DNA of 64,000 nucleotides, taken from Quatrionicoccus australiensis (GTDB lineage Bacteria > Pseudomonadota > Gammaproteobacteria > Burkholderiales > Rhodocyclaceae). Positions 46,278 to 56,286 of the stretch are shown here, in pieces. Each line of letters opens with the position of its first letter. Position 1 is the stretch's first letter. The notes under the pieces were generated by a model, which saw only the letters and a list, made by a program, of their open reading frames with translations, searched no databases and was not told where the DNA came from. A program made the translations under genes and the position numbers. The DNA is taken from contig NZ_CP075188.1 of NCBI RefSeq assembly GCF_020510525.1, positions 1,922,001 to 1,986,000 of the forward strand. Reading direction: 5' to 3'.

Positions 46278-46877
46278 ATGTCTTCTGTCAGCCTTGATGT
46301 GCCGCCGCCAGTCCGGCGGGTTTTCCTTGATCCGCCGGGCGATCTGGCGATCTGGATTTTCATTCTTGCCGAGTTGCTCGCCTTTGCCGTCCTCTTTGTG
46401 CTTTACGGTGTGGCGCGGGCGCGCCATGTCGAGTTGTTCAACGAAATGCAGCTGACGTTGGACCGGAATGCCGGGGCGCTCAACACGATCCTGCTGATTA
46501 CCGGCAGCTGGTGCGTCGCCCGCGCGGTGGTGGCGATCAAGGGCGATGCCCGTGTCGCCAGCGCGCGCTGGCTGGCGGCCGGGATACTCGCCGGGCTCGG
46601 ATTTCTCGTCGTCAAATTGTTCGAGTACGACGCCAAGTTCGCGGCCGGCATCAATCTCGATACCAATTTGTTTTACATGTTCTACCTGTCGCTGACGTTC
46701 TTTCATTTCATGCACGTCATTCTCGGCCTGCTCATCCTCGTCTTCGTCTGGCACAAGACCAGGCAGGGCGGCTATTCGGCGGCCGACTGCCATGGCATGG
46801 AAAGCGGTGCCAGCTACTGGCACATGGTCGACCTCGTCTGGATCGTGCTTTTCCCGCTGGTCTACGTGCTGCGATGA
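46278..46877 (+). CDS. norE: NorE-like cytochrome c oxidase subunit III family protein
   Basis: A 199-residue membrane protein with about five transmembrane helices (LAIWIFILAELLAFAVLFVLYG, MFYLSLTFFHFMHVILGLLILVFVW, VDLVWIVLFPLVYVL). It belongs to the heme-copper oxidase subunit III family. NorE is not part of the purified cNOR complex but supports activity in Paracoccus. Its stop overlaps the next gene by 4 bases. Confidence 0.87.
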   Translation: MSSVSLDVPPPVRRVFLDPPGDLAIWIFILAELLAFAVLFVLYGVARARHVELFNEMQLTLDRNAGALNTILLITGSWCVARAVVAIKGDARVASARWLAAGILAGLGFLVVKLFEYDAKFAAGINLDTNLFYMFYLSLTFFHFMHVILGLLILVFVWHKTRQGGYSAADCHGMESGASYWHMVDLVWIVLFPLVYVLR

Positions 46878-47134
46878 ACACAAGTTTGCGCACGGATGCG
46901 GTATGGCTGGTGCTTTTACTAGGTACGGCCGTGACTTGGTGGCTGGGCGAAAACGGCCTGGCCGGCACGTCGACCGTACAGGCCATTCTCGCCATCGCCG
47001 GTGTCAAGGGCGTATTGGTGATTCGCGAATTCATGGCCCTGCGGGGCGTCAGGCCGGCTTGGCAGGGGACGGTCATTGGCTGGCTTTGCCTCGTCTTGCT
47101 GGTCAATATGGCTGCTTACTGGAAGGGAATCTGA
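46874..47134 (+). CDS. norF: NorF-like small membrane protein
   Basis: An 86-residue protein with three hydrophobic helices (AVWLVLLLGTAVTWWLGE, AILAIAGVKGVLVIREFMAL, VIGWLCLVLLVNMAAYW). Its size, topology and position directly after norE match NorF or the small subunit-IV-like proteins of oxidase clusters. The ATG overlaps the norE stop and its own stop overlaps the norQ ATG (TGATG). Confidence 0.78.
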   Translation: MNTSLRTDAVWLVLLLGTAVTWWLGENGLAGTSTVQAILAIAGVKGVLVIREFMALRGVRPAWQGTVIGWLCLVLLVNMAAYWKGI

Positions 47135-47934
47135 TGGACATGCGCACGCCAGGAACGGAAGCGCCGTACTACGAAGCCGAGGGCGCCGAGGTGGCGCTGT
47201 TCGAACATGCCTGGCGCAACAAGCTGCCGGTGCTGATCAAGGGGCCGACCGGCGTCGGCAAGACGCGCTTCGTCGCCCACATGGCGGCCCGGCTCGGCCT
47301 GCCGCTGCATACCGTGGCCTGTCACGACGATTTGACCGCAGCCGACCTGGTCGGTCGCCACCTGATCGAGGACGGTCGCACGGTCTGGAACGACGGGCCG
47401 CTGACCCGCGCCGTGCGCCATGGCGGCATCTGCTATCTCGACGAGGTGGTCGAGGCGCGCAAGGACACGACGGTGGTCATCCATCCGCTGGCCGATCATC
47501 GGCGAACCCTGCCGATCGACCGTACCGGCGAGGTGTTGCAGGCGCCGGACAACTTCATGCTGGTCGTTTCCTACAACCCCGGCTACCAGAACTTCCTCAA
47601 GGGCATGAAACCGTCGACGCGGCAGCGCTTCGTTTCGTTGCGTTTCGGTTTCCCGGCGCCGGCCCGCGAGGAGGCCATCCTGATCGGCGAAACCGGTTGC
47701 GACGCGCTGCTCGCCAAACGCCTGGTCGCGCTCGGCAACAGCATCCGCACTCTGAAGGATGTCGATCTCGAGGAAGTGGCGAGTACGCGTCTGCTGGTCT
47801 ACGCCGCCATCCTGATCGGCGACGGCCTCGACCCGGTCGCCGCCTGCCGCGCCGCGCTGGCCGAAAGCCTGTCCGACGACGAGGAAGTCACGGCCGGCCT
47901 GATGGAGATCATCCTTGCCAGCTTCGGCCGCTGA
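47134..47934 (+). CDS. norQ: NorQ, MoxR-type AAA+ ATPase
   Basis: A 266-residue AAA+ protein that, with NorD, inserts the non-heme iron into nitric oxide reductase. Walker A GPTGVGKT is at residues 37-44. Walker B GICYLDEVVEAR and the sensor segment VVSYNPGYQNFLKGMKPSTRQRF follow. The start at 47134 overlaps norF. Its gene lies upstream of norD, separated by a membrane ferredoxin gene, instead of directly next to it. Confidence 0.93.
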   Translation: MDMRTPGTEAPYYEAEGAEVALFEHAWRNKLPVLIKGPTGVGKTRFVAHMAARLGLPLHTVACHDDLTAADLVGRHLIEDGRTVWNDGPLTRAVRHGGICYLDEVVEARKDTTVVIHPLADHRRTLPIDRTGEVLQAPDNFMLVVSYNPGYQNFLKGMKPSTRQRFVSLRFGFPAPAREEAILIGETGCDALLAKRLVALGNSIRTLKDVDLEEVASTRLLVYAAILIGDGLDPVAACRAALAESLSDDEEVTAGLMEIILASFGR

Positions 47935-47938
47935 CCCA

Positions 47939-48101
47939 GGTGTCGTGTTGCACGCTATTCGGCACATAAAACTGCGCCTTTGTCCCCGTGGCGGCGTTAC
48001 AAATCCTCGCGATACCACTGCGTATCGCTGTGGTTTGCGCCTTGCCACAAGGCCAAATGCATCAGTTTTATCAAGTGCTGCATAGCATGCAACACGACAC
48101 C
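47939..48101. repeat. 163-bp imperfect palindrome (MITE- or REP-like element)
   Basis: The outer arms GGTGTCGTGTTGCA (47939-47952) and TGCAACACGACACC (48088-48101) are perfect inverted repeats. Homology continues inward with mismatches and 3-base indels (GCTAT, GCAC, ATAAAACTG, then a GGCG-rich part). A central perfect stem GCGATAC / GTATCGC (48009-48015 and 48022-48028) is at the tip. The whole could fold as one long hairpin. No target-site duplication is obvious. It lies between norQ and the ferredoxin gene and covers the start of the latter. Confidence 0.8.
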
Positions 48102-49049
48102 AGTCGCCAGCGCCGGCGTTTCGTCTGGCAGGCCGCCTTTTTCCTGCTCTTCGCGCTGGCGCCGGTTTTCAATGTCTTCCGTTACGACCTCGAAGCCGGG
48201 CACGCCTGGCTGCTCGGCATGCCCTGGCGGCTTGGCCTGGACGCCTTCATGGCGGGGCGGATCAGCGGCCTGGAGGCTGGCGGCAATCTTCTGCTGCGGC
48301 TGTTCCTGCCGCTGCTGCTCGCCGCCGGCGGCCTGATGCTGATCGCCTGGCGCTGGGGCCGCATCTACTGTGGCTGGCTGTGCCCGCATTTTTCCGCCGT
48401 GGAAACCATCAACCAGCTGATGCGGCGCGCCTCGGGCAAGTTGAGTATCTGGGACAGGCAGGCGCTGCCGCCGCGTCTGGCCGACGGCTCGCCGCGCCCG
48501 TCGCACCCGGTCTGGTGGATACCGACGGTCCTTTTCGCGATCGGTTTCGCGGCCCTGTGGGCAGTCGTGCTGCTCACCTATCTGCTGCCGCCGGCCGAGG
48601 TTTACGGCCGCCTGTGGGCGCTCGATCCGACACGCAACCAGGGCATTTTCCTGCTCGTCGCGACCAGCGTGCTGACCCTGGAGTTTCTCTTCGCCCGCCA
48701 TCTGTTCTGCCGCTTCGGCTGTGCCGTCGGGCTGTTCCAGAGCCTGGCCTGGATGAGCAACCGCGGCGCGATGGTGGTCGGCTTCGACAAGCCGCGCGCC
48801 GCCGATTGCGCCGCCTGCTACGACAACGGCGGACCGGGTTACGCCGCCTGCGAGGGCGTCTGCCCGATGCGCCTGCGGCCGCGTACGGCCAAGCACAAGA
48901 TGTTCGCCTGCACGCAATGCGCCCAGTGCGTGAGTGCCTGCGGCACGGTGCAGGAGCAGCGCGGCAAGGAAAGCCTGCTGCGCTGGGTTGACCAGGACGC
49001 TGCACGGCGCAACGAAGCACAGGTCAGCCTGACCGGAAATCGAGACTGA
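48087..49049 (+). CDS. Membrane-bound 4Fe-4S ferredoxin-type protein (CcoG/NapH-like)
   Basis: A protein of about 320 residues with four to five transmembrane helices. Cysteine motifs are YCGWLCPH, CRFGCAVGLFQ, CAACYDNGG with CEGVCP, and CTQCAQCVSACG, giving two cluster sites in the C-terminal domain. It resembles NapH, NosR or CcoG parts and may pass electrons or handle copper for NO reductase. The start is uncertain: ATG at 48087 lies in the right end of the palindrome, and an in-frame ATG at 48057 with AAGG upstream lies wholly inside it. Confidence 0.82.
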   Translation: MQHDTSRQRRRFVWQAAFFLLFALAPVFNVFRYDLEAGHAWLLGMPWRLGLDAFMAGRISGLEAGGNLLLRLFLPLLLAAGGLMLIAWRWGRIYCGWLCPHFSAVETINQLMRRASGKLSIWDRQALPPRLADGSPRPSHPVWWIPTVLFAIGFAALWAVVLLTYLLPPAEVYGRLWALDPTRNQGIFLLVATSVLTLEFLFARHLFCRFGCAVGLFQSLAWMSNRGAMVVGFDKPRAADCAACYDNGGPGYAACEGVCPMRLRPRTAKHKMFACTQCAQCVSACGTVQEQRGKESLLRWVDQDAARRNEAQVSLTGNRD

Positions 49050-49050
49050 A

Positions 49051-50886
49051 ATGGAAGAATGGGTTGGCGGCCTCTGGCACAAGTTCATCAGCGGTGCGGC
49101 GGCGAAGGATTATCCCGGCGCAGCGGTCCACCTCCCGGAAATGGAGAAAACGCTGGGCATGGTCTTTCGCGCCTTCGGTGGCGATGCCGGCCTGCGCGTG
49201 CAGGGCGCCACCGCTGAGCGGCATGGTGCGCGGCGCTCATTGCTGCAAAGGGTGGCTGGTAGCGGCGAGAAAATGCAGGCGGCCGGGCTCGATGGCGTCA
49301 GCCTGCGCCTGCCGGCGCACATCGCCGTTTTTCCGGAAAGCGGCCTGAATCGCGATCTCTATGTCTGGCTGGCGGCACTCGCCGCGCATGATGTGCCGAG
49401 TGACGAAGCCTGGATCATCCGCAACCAGCGGGCGACGGTGGTGACGCTGGCGCGCTGTCCGGGCCTGCTGCCACGTTATCGCAAGCTGGTCGCGGCGCTC
49501 CTCGCCCGGCGCCCGGACCCGCAGTCCCTGCCGGCTGACGAGGCAGCGCAGGAAACGGCGGTGTGCCAGGCCTTGCAGGTGCCCGGTTCAGTCTCTTGCT
49601 GGCCGGGGCTGAGCCGGCGCGGTGCCCGGGAGATTGCACCGGTGCCCCTGTGGCTTTATCCGCTGGCCGGCGCCGTCGGCGCGCCGCGTCGCCTGCAGCA
49701 TCAGGAATCCGCCGCAGATGTCGAGGCCGAGGACGCCGAGGGGCGGCAAAAGGCGCGACAGACGGAAATGCCGGCCGAGAAGGACGGCATCCTGCTGCTG
49801 TTTCGCGCTGAAAGCATTTTTTCCTGGGCCGAGTACGTCAAGGTCAATCGCTCGCAGGATGACGAAGCCGACGGCAAGGCCGCCAAGGCGGCCGAAAGCA
49901 TGGATCAGCTCGACGTCGCCCAGGATGGCGAGCGCGTCGCCTCACGCGTGCGTTTCGACCTCGACCTGCCGGCCGCGGCCGAGGATGATCTGCCGCTCGG
50001 AGCGGGCATTCCGCTGCCCGAGTGGGATTTTCGCAAGCAGCTCCTGCAGCCCGATTATTGCCGGCTGCAGGCCATGGAATCGCGCCATGTCGAGCCGATC
50101 CCGCTGCCTGAGCGCCTGCGTCCGCATGCCCGGCGCCTGCGTAACCAGTTTGCCGCGCTGGCGCCGACCCGGCGCTGGCTGAAAGCGCAGCCGGAAGGCA
50201 TCGAGCCGGATATCGACGCCTGGGTACGTTTGCAGGCAGATCGTCAGGCCGGCCATCCGGACGCAGCAGCCGGTCTTTACCTGGCCCAGGTGCAGCAGGA
50301 GCGCGATCTGGCGTGCCTGGTTCTGGCCGATTTGTCCTTGTCGACCGATGCCTGGGCTTCCAACGAACAAAAGGTGATCGACGTGATCCGCGACAGCCTG
50401 ATGCTGTTTGCCGAGGCGCTTGGCGCGACCGGCGACCGCTTTGCGCTGTGCGGCTTTTCCTCGCTCAAGCGCGGCCACGTCCGCTTCCACGAACTGAAAG
50501 CTTTCGAGCGGCCATGGGACGACCTGGCGCGTGGGCGCGTGCAGGCGATCAAGCCCGGCTATTACACCCGGCTCGGTGCCGCCATCCGCCACAGTTGTAC
50601 CTTGCTCGGCCGGCAAGCCAACCGGCAGCGCCTGCTGCTCATCCTGTCCGATGGCAAGCCGCATGATCTCGATCTCTACGAGGGCCGTTACGGCATCGAA
50701 GACACCCGGGCGAGCATCACTGCGGCGCGGGAGCAGGGCATCCGCCCGTTTTGCGTGACCATCGACAAGGAGGCAGCAAGCTACCTGCCGCATGTCTTTG
50801 GTGCGCATGGCTTCACCTTGCTGCGCCGGCCGGAGGAGCTGGCCACCCGTTTGCCGCTGCTTTACGCGCAACTGACGCGGGATTGA
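49051..50886 (+). CDS. norD: NorD, von Willebrand factor A domain protein
   Basis: A 611-residue protein needed with NorQ to activate nitric oxide reductase. The C-terminal VWA domain contains the metal-ion-dependent adhesion motif DLSLSTDAW, a later Thr/Gly segment (YTRLGAAIRHS) and LSDGKPHDLDLYEGRYG. The N-terminal two-thirds is helical and includes an acidic variable stretch near residue 230. It starts one base after the ferredoxin stop. Its stop codon lies in an 11-bp tandem repeat. Confidence 0.92.
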   Translation: MEEWVGGLWHKFISGAAAKDYPGAAVHLPEMEKTLGMVFRAFGGDAGLRVQGATAERHGARRSLLQRVAGSGEKMQAAGLDGVSLRLPAHIAVFPESGLNRDLYVWLAALAAHDVPSDEAWIIRNQRATVVTLARCPGLLPRYRKLVAALLARRPDPQSLPADEAAQETAVCQALQVPGSVSCWPGLSRRGAREIAPVPLWLYPLAGAVGAPRRLQHQESAADVEAEDAEGRQKARQTEMPAEKDGILLLFRAESIFSWAEYVKVNRSQDDEADGKAAKAAESMDQLDVAQDGERVASRVRFDLDLPAAAEDDLPLGAGIPLPEWDFRKQLLQPDYCRLQAMESRHVEPIPLPERLRPHARRLRNQFAALAPTRRWLKAQPEGIEPDIDAWVRLQADRQAGHPDAAAGLYLAQVQQERDLACLVLADLSLSTDAWASNEQKVIDVIRDSLMLFAEALGATGDRFALCGFSSLKRGHVRFHELKAFERPWDDLARGRVQAIKPGYYTRLGAAIRHSCTLLGRQANRQRLLLILSDGKPHDLDLYEGRYGIEDTRASITAAREQGIRPFCVTIDKEAASYLPHVFGAHGFTLLRRPEELATRLPLLYAQLTRD

Positions 50887-50917
50887 CGCGGGATTGATGC
50901 GGGTTTGACGCGGGTTT
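50874..50917. repeat. 11-bp tandem repeat at the norD stop codon
   Basis: Four consecutive units of the form gacgcgggatt / gatgcgggttt (50874-50884, 50885-50895, 50896-50906, 50907-50917) and a partial fifth. The first unit ends in the norD TGA. Since 11 is not a multiple of three, added copies upstream of the stop would change the reading frame. Confidence 0.85.
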
Positions 50918-50987
50918 GACGCCGAGCCCGCTGCCGCTAAGCGGTTGACCTACATTTTCGGGTGTTTTTGCCTGTACCCGGAAATTC

Positions 50988-51001
50988 TTGACTTCCATCA
51001 A
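50988..51001 (+). promoter_or_regulatory. Fnr/Dnr-type box upstream of norC
   Basis: TTGACTTCCATCAA matches TTGAT-N4-ATCAA at nine of ten positions. Its centre is 88 bases before the norC ATG, which allows a class II promoter starting near 51036. It indicates separate activation of norCB by an Fnr/Dnr-type regulator. Confidence 0.75.
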
Positions 51002-51082
51002 TGAGCCGCAATGGTCTTCTCCCGTACCTTCCGTCCAGCTGTCGGCAGCCGCCGGCAGGGACTTTAGCTCAAGGGGGAAACA

Positions 51083-52892
<1,810 letters not shown>

Positions 52893-52913
52893 TTGATTGC
52901 TGCTGTGACTTTG

Positions 52914-52943
52914 GGGCCCTCTTCATGCGAGGGCCCATTTTTT
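52914..52943 (+). terminator. Intrinsic terminator of norCB
   Basis: Stem gggccctc / gagggccc with a 7-base loop, then a and six T. It lies between norB and the nosD-like gene. Confidence 0.87.
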
Positions 52944-52958
52944 CTGGTGTAAGGAGCC

Positions 52959-54185
52959 ATGCCGTACGCCAAATGCACGTCCTTTCTGCTGCTTCTCCTG
53001 GCTTGCCTGCTGCCGGCCATCGCCATTGCCGTCCAGCCGCTGCAACCCTGGCTCGACTCGGCTTCGCCGGGTAGTCGCATCCGTTTGCCGCCCGGTATCT
53101 ACAGCGGTCCGGCGGTGATCAGCAAGGCGCTGACGCTGGAAGGTGACGGGCAGGTGATCATTGATGCCGGCGGCAGCGGCACAGTGCTGACGGTCAAGGC
53201 CAACGACGTCAGCTTGCGCGGGCTGCATCTGCGCGCGAGCGGCGATTCGCACGACGCCATCGATAGCGGCCTGCATGTCGAAGGGCAGCGCATCCTGATC
53301 GAGAACAACCGCATCGATGACACGCTGTTCGGGATCGTCCTGCACAGCACCGGCGACAGCATCGTGCGCAACAACCGCATCCGTTCGAAGGCCTTTGCCG
53401 CGGCCGATCGGGGCGACGGCCTGCGCTTGTGGAACAGCAGCGGCAACCTGATCGTCGGCAACGACATCGCGGAGATCCGCGACATCACGGTCAGCAATTC
53501 ACCGCGCAACCGCTTCGTCGGCAATCGCGTCTACGACAGCCGGCGCGCCTTCAATCTGCTCTTCGCCAATCGCAGCCTGATTGAGGGCAACACCCTGGAA
53601 CGCAACTCGACGGGCATCATCGCCCTCAATTCCGACGGCGTGATCATCCGCAACAACCGCGTCATGCATGCCATGGACGCCTCCGGCGCCGGCATCGCGG
53701 TCAAGGAAACCTCGGCCGCGCTGATCATCGGCAACGACATCGTGCATTGCGCCTACGGCATCATGGCCGATTCGCCGATGCACCCGATCAACCGTATCGT
53801 CCTCATCGACAACCGGGTCGCCCACAACGTGACCGGCATCTATTTCTATGGCGAGAAGGGCGGTCACATCGCGCTTCGCAATCGCTTCGAAAGCAATATC
53901 TGGCAGGTCGCGATGGCGAGTACCGGCGATCCGCTGAACGACACTTGGTCGGGCAACTACTGGGACGATTACCAGGGCTTCGACCGCAATGGCGACGGGG
54001 TCGGCGATACGCCGCACGAGATCTACACCTACGCCGACCGCATCTGGCTGGAGACGCCACCGGCCAAGTTCTTCCGCAATTCGCCGCTGCTCGAATTGCT
54101 CGATTTTCTCGAGCGCCTGGCGCCGTTTTCGCAACCCGATCTGGTGCTGCGCGATCCGGCGCCGCTGATCAACCGGCCGCGCTGA
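52959..54185 (+). CDS. NosD-like periplasmic beta-helix protein
   Basis: A 408-residue exported protein (signal peptide about residues 1-24) made of right-handed parallel beta-helix repeats with the NosD/CASH pattern (ENNRIDDTLFGIVL, GNDIAEIRD, EGNTLERNSTGIIALNS). A C-terminal NYWDDYQGFDRNGDGVGDTP segment is typical of NosD. NosD normally helps copper-site assembly in nitrous oxide reductase together with NosF and NosY. None of these, nor nosZ, is in the window. Here it follows norB, so it may serve NO reductase or a distant nos cluster. Confidence 0.85.
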   Translation: MPYAKCTSFLLLLLACLLPAIAIAVQPLQPWLDSASPGSRIRLPPGIYSGPAVISKALTLEGDGQVIIDAGGSGTVLTVKANDVSLRGLHLRASGDSHDAIDSGLHVEGQRILIENNRIDDTLFGIVLHSTGDSIVRNNRIRSKAFAAADRGDGLRLWNSSGNLIVGNDIAEIRDITVSNSPRNRFVGNRVYDSRRAFNLLFANRSLIEGNTLERNSTGIIALNSDGVIIRNNRVMHAMDASGAGIAVKETSAALIIGNDIVHCAYGIMADSPMHPINRIVLIDNRVAHNVTGIYFYGEKGGHIALRNRFESNIWQVAMASTGDPLNDTWSGNYWDDYQGFDRNGDGVGDTPHEIYTYADRIWLETPPAKFFRNSPLLELLDFLERLAPFSQPDLVLRDPAPLINRPR

Positions 54186-54192
54186 AAACTTG

Positions 54193-54214
54193 AGGCGCTG
54201 CAGGGCGCCTTTTT
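54193..54214 (+). terminator. Intrinsic terminator of the nosD-like gene
   Basis: Stem aggcgc / gcgcct with a 6-base loop followed by four to five T, 8 bases after the stop codon. Confidence 0.65.
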
Positions 54215-54217
54215 CCT

Positions 54218-54235
54218 GGTGAAAAATATTTCACC
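54218..54235. promoter_or_regulatory. Palindrome upstream of the hvf operon
   Basis: GGTGAAAAATATTTCACC is a perfect 7-bp inverted repeat around AATA. It lies just upstream of a candidate ECF promoter. It could be an operator or a second weak terminator stem. No regulator is known for it. Confidence 0.4.
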
Positions 54236-54240
54236 GGCCA

Positions 54241-54269
54241 TGTAAGAAAAGCGTTCTCCGTTCGACTAA
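54241..54269 (+). promoter_or_regulatory. Candidate ECF-sigma promoter of the hvf operon
   Basis: TGTAAGAAA at 54241-54249 and TTCGACTAA at 54261-54269 are spaced like the -35 and -10 of ECF promoters. The sigma factor encoded at 56804 would be the natural user. There is no good sigma70 pair. The call is pattern-based. Confidence 0.4.
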
Positions 54270-54325
54270 TCCCCTGAGCGACGATCAAGCCGCTCGCTGG
54301 ATCCCAACCCTTACGGAGAAAAATC

Positions 54326-54607
54326 ATGAAAAAGCAAAACCTCGTTTCCCTGGCCGTCGGTTCCGTCATTGCCGCCGCTTCCTTTGCCGGCCACGCCGCC
54401 GACAATCCTTTCGCCGCCAAGCAGTTGAGTGCCGGCTACCAGTTGGCCCAGGCCGACAAGAAGGCTGACGGCAAATGCGGCGAAGCCAAGTGTGGCGCCG
54501 ACAAGAAAGCCGCCGAGAAAAAGGCGGATAAAAAGGCTGACGGCAGCTGCGGTGCCGGCAAGGGCGACAAAAAGGCCGACGGCAGCTGCGGCGGCAACAA
54601 GAAGTAA
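54326..54607 (+). CDS. hvfA: HvfA-type Cys-rich RiPP metallophore precursor
   Basis: A 93-residue exported precursor. A signal peptide (cleavage near GHA-ADN) is followed by ADNPFAAKQLSAGYQLAQAD, the usual HvfA leader. The Lys-rich core carries four Cys in D/E-x-K/S-C-G motifs: DGKCG, EAKCG and two DGSCG. In characterised HvfA systems the EGKCG cysteines are modified by the HvfB/HvfC enzyme pair to oxazolone-thioamide groups that bind copper. Modification here is inferred from the intact hvfB and hvfC downstream. A strong GGAG ribosome site precedes the ATG. Confidence 0.88.
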   Translation: MKKQNLVSLAVGSVIAAASFAGHAADNPFAAKQLSAGYQLAQADKKADGKCGEAKCGADKKAAEKKADKKADGSCGAGKGDKKADGSCGGNKK

Positions 54608-54673
54608 GAAGCGGCAAGGAATTTGCGGCGGCGCGGGGTTTTCCCCGTTGCCCGCTGCCCAAGGAGAAATGCG

Positions 54674-55534
54674 ATGAGCTTTGCCACTTCTGCCGGCCGC
54701 ATGCCGCACGGTGCCGGTCTCGGCCTGCGCCGCGAACTGCTGGGCGAGCTTGCCGACGGCGTCCCCGACGCGATCGGCTTTTTCGAGATTGCCCCGGAAA
54801 ACTGGGCCGGCATGGGCGGGCGCTCGGCGCGCCAGTTGCGCCAGCTGACCGAGCGGCATGCCTTCGTCTGCCACGGCCTGTCGTTGTCGCTGGGCGGACC
54901 GGACCCGCTCGATACGGCGCTCCTGCAACGCATCAAGGCTTTCATGGCGGAACACGACATCGGCCTCTATACCGAGCATCTGTCCTGGTGCGCCGCCGGC
55001 AGTCATCTCTACGAACTGCTGCCGCTACCGCTGACGGAAAAAGCCGTCAAATGGACGGTCGACCGTATCGCCCGGACGCAGGACCTGCTCGGGCGCCGGA
55101 TCGGCATCGAGAACGCCTCGTACTACATCGCGCTGCCGGGCGCCGAGATGCGCGAGACGGATTTCATCGCGGCCGTCCTTAATCAGGCCGACTGCCTGCT
55201 GCATCTCGACGTGAACAACATCTACGTGAACAGCCGCAATTTCGGCTTCGATCCTGAAGCCTTCCTGCGTGCCTTGCCGCTCGAACGCACCTGCTACATC
55301 CATGTCGCCGGGCATTATGTCGAGCCGGACGGGCTGCTCATCGACACGCATGGCGCGGAGGTCATTGATCCGGTGTGGGCGCTGCTCGCCGAGGCTTACG
55401 CGCAGATTGGCCATATCCCGCCGACCTGTCTCGAGCGTGATTTCAATTTGCCATCCCTGGACCGGTTGACCGCTGAAATCGGGCAGATTTCACGTTTGCA
55501 GGCGGCGGCTGGGCAAATCCGGCGGGCGGCATGA
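54674..55534 (+). CDS. hvfB: HvfB-type MNIO enzyme (DUF692)
   Basis: A 286-residue multinuclear non-heme iron-dependent oxidative enzyme of the MbnB/HvfB family with a TIM-barrel fold. Expected metal-binding segments are seen: FEIAPENW, VCHGLSLSLGG, YTEHLSWC, IENASYYI, HLDVNNIYVN, HVAGHY and DTHG, ending in LERDFNLP. It oxidises cysteines of the precursor. The ATG at 54674 follows AAGGAGAAA. It overlaps hvfC by 4 bases. Confidence 0.93.
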   Translation: MSFATSAGRMPHGAGLGLRRELLGELADGVPDAIGFFEIAPENWAGMGGRSARQLRQLTERHAFVCHGLSLSLGGPDPLDTALLQRIKAFMAEHDIGLYTEHLSWCAAGSHLYELLPLPLTEKAVKWTVDRIARTQDLLGRRIGIENASYYIALPGAEMRETDFIAAVLNQADCLLHLDVNNIYVNSRNFGFDPEAFLRALPLERTCYIHVAGHYVEPDGLLIDTHGAEVIDPVWALLAEAYAQIGHIPPTCLERDFNLPSLDRLTAEIGQISRLQAAAGQIRRAA

Positions 55535-56286
55535 TGAACGGCGATTTCCAGACCTTTCAGTACGAGCTGGCCGCGCATCTGCGCGCGCCGCGCCAGACGT
55601 CGCGGCCGCCTGGCGTGCCGGCGCGGCGCGCCGGTGTCTATCGCGAACTGGTGTTCAACAACCTGTGCAGTTTTCTCGATCCCTGTTTCCCGCTCTGCCG
55701 CGAACTGCTCGGCGAAAAACGCTGGCGGCGCTTGTGCCGCAGCTTCCAGCGTGACTGGCCTTTGCATACGCCGTGGTTTCGCGAGATTCCCGGCGAGTTC
55801 GTGCGCTATCTGGCCGAGGCGACCATCCGCCAGCCGCTGCCGGCCTGGCTGGCGGAGCTGGCGCATTACGAGTGGGCCGAGCTGGCGGTCGACGTCATGG
55901 AAACAGGCAAAACCGGGAGCAAAACCACGGCCAATCCGGCGGGCGATCTGATGGACGCGGTCATCGTCCTCAATCCGGCACTGATGAATCTCGCCTATCG
56001 CTGGCCGGTGCAGCATATCGGCCCGGATTACCGGCCGCGCCGGATGCAGGCGACACACCTGGTCGTCTATCGGGACGCCGACGATACGGTCCGTTTCAGC
56101 GAAATCAGTCCGCTCACGGCGCGCCTGCTTGAACTGCTCGCCGCCGACACCGCCTCCGGTCGCCAGGTGCTGAGCCGCCTGGCCGCCGAAATCAGTCATC
56201 CGCAACCCGCGCAACTGCTTGCCTACGGCCGCGAACTGCTGGCCGAGCTGTGTGCGCAAGGCATCCTGCTCGGGAGTCGTGCATGA
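55531..56286 (+). CDS. hvfC: HvfC-type partner protein (DUF2063)
   Basis: A 251-residue protein with the N-terminal DUF2063 domain (VPARRAGVYRELVFNNLCSFLDPCFPLCRELLG, W-rich HTPWFREIPGEFVRYL). It is the usual partner of DUF692 enzymes and is thought to bind the precursor leader. The annotation as a DNA-binding domain in databases is historical. It is coupled by ATGA overlaps to hvfB upstream and the DoxX gene downstream. Confidence 0.9.
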   Translation: MMNGDFQTFQYELAAHLRAPRQTSRPPGVPARRAGVYRELVFNNLCSFLDPCFPLCRELLGEKRWRRLCRSFQRDWPLHTPWFREIPGEFVRYLAEATIRQPLPAWLAELAHYEWAELAVDVMETGKTGSKTTANPAGDLMDAVIVLNPALMNLAYRWPVQHIGPDYRPRRMQATHLVVYRDADDTVRFSEISPLTARLLELLAADTASGRQVLSRLAAEISHPQPAQLLAYGRELLAELCAQGILLGSRA

